A stretch of 11,593 nucleotides of DNA from contig DMYD01000009.1 in assembly GCA_003483745.1 (NCBI GenBank), positions 1 to 11,593 of the forward strand, given 5' to 3'. The first letter of the stretch is position 1, and each line of letters opens with the position of its first letter. The stretch is from Roseburia sp. (GTDB lineage Bacteria > Bacillota > Clostridia > Lachnospirales > Lachnospiraceae). Below the pieces are notes generated by a model. It worked only from the letters and a program-made list of their open reading frames with translations, had not been told where the DNA came from and searched no databases. Made by a program: the position numbers and the translations under genes. Shown here one piece after another: positions 6,633 to 11,593 of the stretch.

Positions 6633-7549
6633 TGATCTGGGGCGATAAACGGTATCATTCTTTAGATTATGAATTAAAACAGACTTTCGGGGAAAAGGTC
6701 TACCGCCTTTCATTAGATGGAGGTATGACCTGTCCAAACCGTGACGGCACCTTGGATAACCGTGGCTGCATCTTCTGCAGTGCCGGTGGTTCCGGGGATT
6801 TTGCCGCTGCTCCGGACGTCTCTGTTCATGCACAGATTCTTTCTGCTAAGAAACGCATTCAGGCAAAAACCGACTGTAAAAAGTTCATTGCATATTTTCA
6901 GGCATATACCAATACCTATGCGCCGGTAGAATATTTAAGACGGATTTTTACGGAAGCCATCGAGGAACCTGATGTAGCAGCATTGTCCATTGCTACCCGC
7001 TGTGACTGCCTTGCGCCGGATGTCTTAGATCTCCTCGACGAATTAAACCGCAGGAAACCGGTCTGGATCGAGTTGGGACTTCAGACTATCCACGACAAAA
7101 CACTTCAATTAATCCGAAGCGGTTTTACCCTCTCGCAGTTTGAGCAGGCAGTAAATGCCCTGAATGAAAGAGAAATTCCTGTCATTACACATCTGATCTT
7201 AGGCCTTCCGGGTGAAACTAAAGAGGATATGCTCGCTTCCGTCCGTTATGTTGGCAGCCTTCCGATCACCGGAATAAAACTCCAGCTCCTTCATATATTA
7301 AAAGGAACCGATCTTGGGACGACCTATATGACAGATCCATTTCCACTTTTTACACTGGAAGAATACTGTGATATGATTGCAGACTGCATTGCACTACTGC
7401 CGCCGGAGATTGTCATCCACCGGCTCACAGGAGACGGTCCAAGAAATCTTTTACTTGCCCCTTTATGGAGCACTGACAAAAAGAGAGTTTTAAATACGAT
7501 CCAGAAACGCCTGCGTGAGCGTGACCTCTGGCAGGGAAAGAATATCTGA
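6629..7549 (+). CDS. TIGR01212-family radical SAM protein (YhcC-like)
   Basis: A 306-residue radical SAM enzyme. The iron-sulfur cluster cysteines are Cys35, Cys47 and Cys50 in GMTCPNRDG...GCIFCS, the long-spaced C-x11-C-x2-C arrangement of the TIGR01212/YhcC group rather than the usual CxxxCxxC. Other family segments are FQAYTNTYAP (90-99), SIATRCDCL (120-128), WIELGLQT (146-153), HLILGLPGET (188-197) and LHILKGT (221-227). It should bind a [4Fe-4S] cluster and cleave S-adenosylmethionine. The function of this group is not established as far as I know; a role in RNA or cofactor modification is only a guess. The ATG at 6629 overlaps the malic enzyme stop by four bases, so translation is probably coupled. 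A second ATG follows immediately at 6632 and could be the true start. Confidence 0.9.
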   Translation: MMIWGDKRYHSLDYELKQTFGEKVYRLSLDGGMTCPNRDGTLDNRGCIFCSAGGSGDFAAAPDVSVHAQILSAKKRIQAKTDCKKFIAYFQAYTNTYAPVEYLRRIFTEAIEEPDVAALSIATRCDCLAPDVLDLLDELNRRKPVWIELGLQTIHDKTLQLIRSGFTLSQFEQAVNALNEREIPVITHLILGLPGETKEDMLASVRYVGSLPITGIKLQLLHILKGTDLGTTYMTDPFPLFTLEEYCDMIADCIALLPPEIVIHRLTGDGPRNLLLAPLWSTDKKRVLNTIQKRLRERDLWQGKNI

Positions 7550-7576
7550 TTATAAAAGAAAGAGGGCATCTATATT

Positions 7577-8092
7577 ATGGCAGAACCAATCACAATCTAT
7601 AAACTGACAATTTTAAACATGCTCGATAAAGTGGATTTTCCATTGACTAACACACAGATATCTAATTTCTTTTTAGAACAGGATTATACGGATTATTTTC
7701 GTGTCCAGCAGGTACTGAGTGATCTTGAGGACGCCAGCCTGATCCATGCAGAATCCACACACAGTAATACACAGTACACGATTACTGCTGCCGGCAAAGA
7801 GACACTTGGTTTTTTCAAAGATAAGATCACGCCTGCAATCGAACGCGACACGACCGCATTCTTAGAAAAAAATAAATTAGAACTGCGCAGCGTCAATTCC
7901 ATACTTGCCGATTATTACAAAACACCAAATCAGGATTATGCTGCACGCTGTCAGTTCCGTGTACATGACACCAATCTGATCGACCTGACGCTTACTGTAA
8001 AAACCAGGGAACAGGCTCAGGTCATCTGTGATAATTGGAAAAAACAAAATGAAGATGTCTATGCATATCTCATGGATCTTTTGCTGAAATAA
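7577..8092 (+). CDS. DUF4364 family protein, winged-helix type
   Basis: A 171-residue protein of the DUF4364 family, common in Clostridia and of unproven function. Residues about 5-75 look like a winged helix: ITIYKLTILNMLDKV as helix 1, TNTQISNFFLEQ and YFRVQQVLSDLEDASLI as the helix-turn-helix, and the HSNTQYTITAAG hairpin as the wing. This resembles PadR/ArsR-type DNA-binding domains. The C-terminal 100 residues contain a probable strand-rich part (CQFRVHDTNLIDLTLTVKT) and a final helix. It may be a transcription regulator, but its target is unknown. It is 27 bases after the radical SAM stop. Its ribosome site GAGG (7562-7565) is somewhat far from the ATG, about 11 bases, so translation may be modest. 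Confidence 0.85.
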   Translation: MAEPITIYKLTILNMLDKVDFPLTNTQISNFFLEQDYTDYFRVQQVLSDLEDASLIHAESTHSNTQYTITAAGKETLGFFKDKITPAIERDTTAFLEKNKLELRSVNSILADYYKTPNQDYAARCQFRVHDTNLIDLTLTVKTREQAQVICDNWKKQNEDVYAYLMDLLLK

Positions 8093-8103
8093 ATGGAGGC
8101 TTT

Positions 8104-8727
8104 ATGGCAAAACAATATTTCAAACCCGGCAATATGCTCTATCCTCTGCCTGCCGTCATGGTAAGCTGCCAGTATCCTGCCGGAAAGGAAGATGCGCTCT
8201 GCACCAATCCTGACCTTGCAGGGAAACCAAATATCATTACCGTAGCGTGGGCAGGTACCGTGTGTACCAATCCACCAATGTTATCGATCTCTGTACGTCC
8301 GGAGCGTTACTCCTACCATATGATCGAAGCTTCCGGCGAATTTGTTGTAAATCTGACAACGGAGCAGTTAGTTCGTGCGACCGATTTCTGCGGTGTCCGC
8401 TCCGGAAAAGACATTGACAAATTCAAGGAAATGCATTTGACACCACTCCCTTCAAAAGAGATTTCTGCACCGGGTATTGCAGAAAGCCCGGTCAACATCG
8501 AATGTAAAGTTCGGGAGATCAAACCGCTCGGCAGCCACACCATGTTTCTTGCTGATGTGGTGAATGTCACGGTAGACGATAAATTTTTTGATGAAAAAAA
8601 CACATTTCATCTCAATGACACAGGACTTGTCACTTACTCTCACGGCGCCTATTTTCTGCTCGGCAGAAAACTTGGCACCTTCGGATACAGTGTTGCAAAA
8701 AAGAAGAAAGCAAAGAAACGGAAGTAA
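8104..8727 (+). CDS. Flavin reductase-like FMN-binding protein
   Basis: A 207-residue protein of the flavin reductase-like, FMN-binding split-barrel family. Typical pieces are MLYPLPAVMVSC (11-22), NIITVAWAGTVCTNPPMLSI (43-62), RPERYSYHMI (65-74), EFVVNLTT (79-86), CGVRSGKDIDKF (96-107) and the late SHGAYFLLGRKLGTFGY (179-195). Such proteins bind FMN and often reduce flavin or transfer electrons from NAD(P)H; the partner here is unknown. The start has GGAGG (8095-8099) with an unusually short four-base spacing. It is 11 bases downstream of the DUF4364 stop and is the last gene of the plus-strand operon. Oddity: the tail (residues 199-207) is almost all Lys/Arg and is encoded by the upstream arm of the transcription terminator, so it probably reflects DNA constraint rather than protein function. 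Confidence 0.92.
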   Translation: MAKQYFKPGNMLYPLPAVMVSCQYPAGKEDALCTNPDLAGKPNIITVAWAGTVCTNPPMLSISVRPERYSYHMIEASGEFVVNLTTEQLVRATDFCGVRSGKDIDKFKEMHLTPLPSKEISAPGIAESPVNIECKVREIKPLGSHTMFLADVVNVTVDDKFFDEKNTFHLNDTGLVTYSHGAYFLLGRKLGTFGYSVAKKKKAKKRK

Positions 8728-8748
8728 CCGCCGTTTCTTTGCTTTTTT
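8707..8748 (+). terminator. Strong intrinsic terminator, probably bidirectional
   Basis: AAAGCAAAGAAACGG (8707-8721), a nine-base loop (8722-8730) holding the stop codon of the flavin reductase gene, then CCGTTTCTTTGCTTT (8731-8745). This is a perfect 15-bp stem, and its base runs into six Ts (8743-8748). On the minus strand the same stem is followed by a T-rich run (8695-8706), so it can also stop transcription arriving from the M3 peptidase gene. Confidence 0.9.
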
Positions 8749-8785
8749 GTTTCCGATAACAGTATATTTTGGTTCTTATTTTCTT

Positions 8786-10486
8786 TTACATATATTTGCT
8801 GTTTAACAGGTCATTTTTCGCAAGCTCAATGGCTTTTTCCACCGTTCCCTGCTCAAACGGATTCATCAGATGTGCATAACGTAGTGTCTCTAAATAACTC
8901 ATACTTCCACCACACTTGCAGAGATTCAAATAATCTTTCCATGCATCCTCATGATTTTTTCTGTCTTTGGTCTTAAATTCCATCGCACCCATTGTAGTCA
9001 ACGTATAGTTGATATAATAGAATGGGTAGAGATAAATATGCAGTTTATGATACCAGTAACCGCCACGATCAAAGAAATCATCCGCCTCATATTTTCTCCA
9101 AGGCATATATATCTCCTCTAATTTCTTCCATGCAAGTGTGCGCTCCTTCGGTGTCATATCCGGATTGCTGTAGCAGATATGCTGAAATTCATCAACTGCA
9201 ACACCAAACGGTACGAAAGTCAAAGCATCCTGTAAATGTGCGAAACGATATTTATCTGCCTGCTCCCCAAAGAACTTTTCTGCATACGGATAAGCAAACT
9301 GTTCCATTGCCATGGAATGGATCTCTGCGATATCTGTAGATTCGCTGTAATATGCTGCGATCGGCTGATTGCGCATTGCCATATATCCTGCAAATGCATG
9401 GCCTAACTCATGTGACAATACCTGCATATCAAAGATTGTCTGATTGAAACAGGAAAATACAAACGGTGCCTTGTAGCGGTCAAGTGATGTCATATATCCG
9501 GTGGATGCTTTGCCCGGTTTATTTTTCAAGTCCATCAGCTCATGATCGATCATAAAATCAATGAATTCTCCTGTCTCAGGGCTTAATTCATGATACATTT
9601 TTCTCGCCTGATCCACCATGAAATCATCATCTCCTGCCGGAACTGCATTGCCATCCGGGAATACACGTTTTTCATCATAAAACATCAATGTATCCACACC
9701 TAAACGTTTCTTCTGTGCCTCATATAATTTTTCACACAGAGGTACTAACACTGTGCGCACCTGCTCGCGGAAAGCTGCCACTTCCTCCATACCGTAATCG
9801 GTACGTCCCTGCTGCATATATCCAACCGGGATAAAGTTCTCATAGCCAAGATTCTTTCCCATCTGTGTACGGATTTTGATCAGTTCATCCCAGATCTCTT
9901 CCAGGCGTTTTTCATTGCCATGGTAAAAATCAGAGTAAGCCTTCACAGCAGCTTTTCGTACTTCACGGTCCTCATGTTCAAAGTACTTCTGTACCCCATA
10001 CAAGTTTAATGTTTTTCCATCAAATGGGATTGCTGCGGTTGCCATCATTTTTTCATATTCCTTGCACAGTCTTGATTCCTGCTGCATCAATGGGATATTT
10101 TCCTCACAGAATGTCTTTTTCTGCAGATCCATCTGTGCAAAATACTGTTTTCCATATTCCTTTTCGATATCGCCGCGGAATTTTGATTCCATCAGGGCAT
10201 CATTCATTGCTAAAAGCTTTGGCATAACCGTCGGCACCATATCGTTGATATAGGCATCTTCTTTTTCATAAAATTCATCCGTGGTGTCTAAAGTATGACG
10301 GATGGAGGCAATCGTACAGTCAGTCGAAAAGTTTTTCGACATCTCTTCCATCTGCTCCATATATCCTTTTAATTCTTCATAGGATGTTGCATTTTTGATC
10401 TTTTCCGTGATTTTCTCTGCAAACGCACCTATTTTTTCAAAATCTGGTCTTTTATATTCCAGTGTGCTGAATTTAAAATCTTCCAT
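8786..10486 (-). CDS. M3 family oligoendopeptidase (zinc metallopeptidase)
   Basis: A 566-residue cytoplasmic zinc peptidase of the M3 family (PepF/thimet-like), expected to cleave peptides of modest length during peptide use or turnover. The zinc site is HELGH (359-363: His359 and His363 bind zinc, Glu360 is catalytic), with the third ligand Glu388 in STDIAEIHSMAMEQF. The long helical N-terminal half and the C-terminal YWYHKLHIYLYPFYYINYTL segment with substrate-binding Tyr/His residues fit the family. The length suits the roughly 550-570 residue subgroup. There is no signal peptide. The start at 10486 gives MEDFKFSTLEY. A purine-rich GAGAGG lies about 12 bases upstream, a little distant. 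It converges on the flavin reductase gene and shares the bidirectional terminator. It is 64 bases downstream of the membrane-protein gene and may be cotranscribed with it. Confidence 0.95.
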   Translation of the reverse strand: MEDFKFSTLEYKRPDFEKIGAFAEKITEKIKNATSYEELKGYMEQMEEMSKNFSTDCTIASIRHTLDTTDEFYEKEDAYINDMVPTVMPKLLAMNDALMESKFRGDIEKEYGKQYFAQMDLQKKTFCEENIPLMQQESRLCKEYEKMMATAAIPFDGKTLNLYGVQKYFEHEDREVRKAAVKAYSDFYHGNEKRLEEIWDELIKIRTQMGKNLGYENFIPVGYMQQGRTDYGMEEVAAFREQVRTVLVPLCEKLYEAQKKRLGVDTLMFYDEKRVFPDGNAVPAGDDDFMVDQARKMYHELSPETGEFIDFMIDHELMDLKNKPGKASTGYMTSLDRYKAPFVFSCFNQTIFDMQVLSHELGHAFAGYMAMRNQPIAAYYSESTDIAEIHSMAMEQFAYPYAEKFFGEQADKYRFAHLQDALTFVPFGVAVDEFQHICYSNPDMTPKERTLAWKKLEEIYMPWRKYEADDFFDRGGYWYHKLHIYLYPFYYINYTLTTMGAMEFKTKDRKNHEDAWKDYLNLCKCGGSMSYLETLRYAHLMNPFEQGTVEKAIELAKNDLLNSKYM

Positions 10487-10520
10487 GTTTTATTTTGTCC
10501 TCTCTTTTTGCTTTTCTATA

Positions 10521-10545
10521 TGTTATTGGTCTTTGGGCCATAACA
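10521..10545. repeat. Imperfect hairpin between the membrane protein gene and the M3 peptidase gene
   Basis: TGTTATTGG (10521-10529) pairs with CCATAACA (10538-10545): six plus two base pairs with one bulged T and an eight-base loop. No T-run follows it in the leftward direction, so it is not a classical terminator. It might be an mRNA stability element or a weak attenuator, or chance. Confidence 0.3.
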
Positions 10546-10550
10546 GACTT

Positions 10551-11593
10551 TTATTCCTTATTCTTATGAAAAATTTCTTTCCACCATGCAGTGCTTTTTT
10601 CTACTGATTTCTGCCGTGTCTCCTGTTTTTCTTCACGTTCTGCCTTGCGTGCTTCCCGTTTCTTACGCCTTTCTTCTTCCTTTTCTTTGCGCGCTTTTTC
10701 TCTCTGTGCCTTCTTCTCGTTTTTCCGCTGCAGTTTTTCAAGCGCTTTTTCTTTCAGACGCACTTCCTTTAAAGCCGCCTTCTCCATTTCTTTTATGTAA
10801 CTGTTTGCCTTTTTGCGGTTGCGCTTATCCACGCGGTATGGATCGTAAGCAAAATAAGATATAGCCCCAAGCATCAGAACAACCACACCAGCGATCACAA
10901 AGATTGGAACTAACATATCATATTCCTTAAATTTCAGTTCGTAGCACACAAACACCGTCAGCATCACAGGGTAAAGTAACAGATATAAAATCTTGATCAG
11001 TACCTCAAAAAACGCTGCCTGTTTTCTGCCATTTGAAAGAAGCGTACCCTCAATTGCCGTATAAAATGCCATAAAAATACACAGTTCCGAACCAAACCCA
11101 TGTAAAACACCACACACTGCCACTAAGATCAGCGACAGAAAAAACAGTGCAAACGCCGCTCCCTGATACCATGCATTGCGGCGTTCCTCCATGCCCTGAA
11201 GTTTATCCTCACTAATGCCATGCATCCGGTAAACTTCCGTTCTGATATGGCGTTCAAATTCTTCATTTAACTTCTGTTCTTCTTTTGTATTTTTCAGATT
11301 TGCTTCCACGGAGTCGATCATCCGATTGATATATTCCTGCTGCTGTCTAATCCGCTTACTGCGAAGCTGCTCTAATTCATTCTGCCTCTTTGCTTCCTCT
11401 TCGAGTTTTAAAACTTTTCCGATCCGTGGATTTTTGACTTCCATCTGCGTATAATCCGGTTCCGTTTCCATCTTCACATCTTCGCTCTCTATGATAACCG
11501 GATCTTCTACCTGTTCCTTTTCCATAACATTCTCTACATTTACCTTTTCCTTTTCTGTGGCACTCTGTTCTTTTGCTTTTTTCTTTTCCACGG
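10551..11593 (-). CDS. Membrane protein with long charged helical tails, 5' end outside the window
   Basis: Not recognised. The frame is open to the right edge; a GTG at 11591 is in frame but may be internal, so the protein is treated as partial. Residue numbers count from that GTG. Residues 1-140 are very charged, Glu/Lys rich and probably disordered then coiled coil (EEEAKRQNELEQLRSKRIRQQQ). Four hydrophobic stretches follow at about 143-163, 168-187, 194-217 and 227-248. A final stretch of about 70 residues (258-330) is an almost uninterrupted Lys/Arg/Glu/Ala helix, likely a coiled coil or single alpha helix. It ends in STAWWKEIFHKNKE. There is no signal peptide or catalytic motif. The arrangement suggests an inner-membrane protein with both tails in the cytoplasm, perhaps a scaffold or one that contacts acidic or nucleic-acid partners; that is inference. 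Confidence 0.75.
   Translation of the reverse strand, partial: VEKKKAKEQSATEKEKVNVENVMEKEQVEDPVIIESEDVKMETEPDYTQMEVKNPRIGKVLKLEEEAKRQNELEQLRSKRIRQQQEYINRMIDSVEANLKNTKEEQKLNEEFERHIRTEVYRMHGISEDKLQGMEERRNAWYQGAAFALFFLSLILVAVCGVLHGFGSELCIFMAFYTAIEGTLLSNGRKQAAFFEVLIKILYLLLYPVMLTVFVCYELKFKEYDMLVPIFVIAGVVVLMLGAISYFAYDPYRVDKRNRKKANSYIKEMEKAALKEVRLKEKALEKLQRKNEKKAQREKARKEKEEERRKKREARKAEREEKQETRQKSVEKSTAWWKEIFHKNKE

Noticed and set aside
8786..10486. Several 60-105 codon plus-strand frames within the M3 peptidase gene
   Set aside because: They are antisense shadows of an intact zinc peptidase and have no supporting start signals.
10586..10864. 92-codon plus-strand frame rich in Phe, Leu, Ser and Cys
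   Set aside because: It is the reverse reading of the Lys/Arg/Glu-rich tail of the membrane protein; its composition is an artefact of that repeat-like codon use.

Overview
The window looks like a chromosomal segment of a low-to-moderate GC Firmicute in the class Clostridia, most likely a gut Lachnospiraceae (Roseburia/Agathobacter-like). This rests on recognised protein families (short-form malic enzyme, TIGR01212 radical SAM protein, DUF4364 protein, M3 oligoendopeptidase), on strong AGGAGG-type ribosome binding sites, and on sigma-A type promoters. The genus is an inference; no rRNA or other marker is present.

Left part (1-5288, all minus strand): a putative anti-phage or DNA-processing operon, transcribed right to left. 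Its first gene encodes a 993-residue protein with an N-terminal phospholipase-D-like nuclease domain, an SF2 DEAH helicase core and a C-terminal DUF3427 region. It is followed by a MutT-like NUDIX hydrolase, an HNH endonuclease and a small nitroreductase-family flavoprotein. A clear promoter (TTGAAA-17-TATACT) lies upstream of the helicase, and a perfect 7-5-7 inverted repeat overlaps its -35 box, suggesting an operator. At the left edge (8-58) is a tiny open frame resembling the decayed start of a phage-type nuclease gene. The helicase-NUDIX-HNH set is the most interesting part of the window: two different nuclease folds, a translocase and a nucleotide hydrolase in one transcription unit.

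Middle part (5289-8750, plus strand): a divergent 198-bp intergenic region holds both promoters. It is followed by a housekeeping operon of malic enzyme, a TIGR01212/YhcC-like radical SAM protein (ATGA overlap with malic enzyme), a DUF4364 winged-helix protein and a flavin reductase-like FMN-binding protein. The operon ends in a 15-bp perfect-stem terminator whose upstream arm encodes the lysine-rich tail of the flavin reductase. The same stem can serve the convergent genes on the other strand.

Right part (8786-11593, minus strand): an M3 zinc oligoendopeptidase, preceded by an unrecognised four-helix membrane protein with long, highly charged helical tails. That protein's reading frame is still open at the right edge. 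No stretch longer than about 200 bases lacks a gene. No tRNA, rRNA, CRISPR array or insertion sequence was seen.
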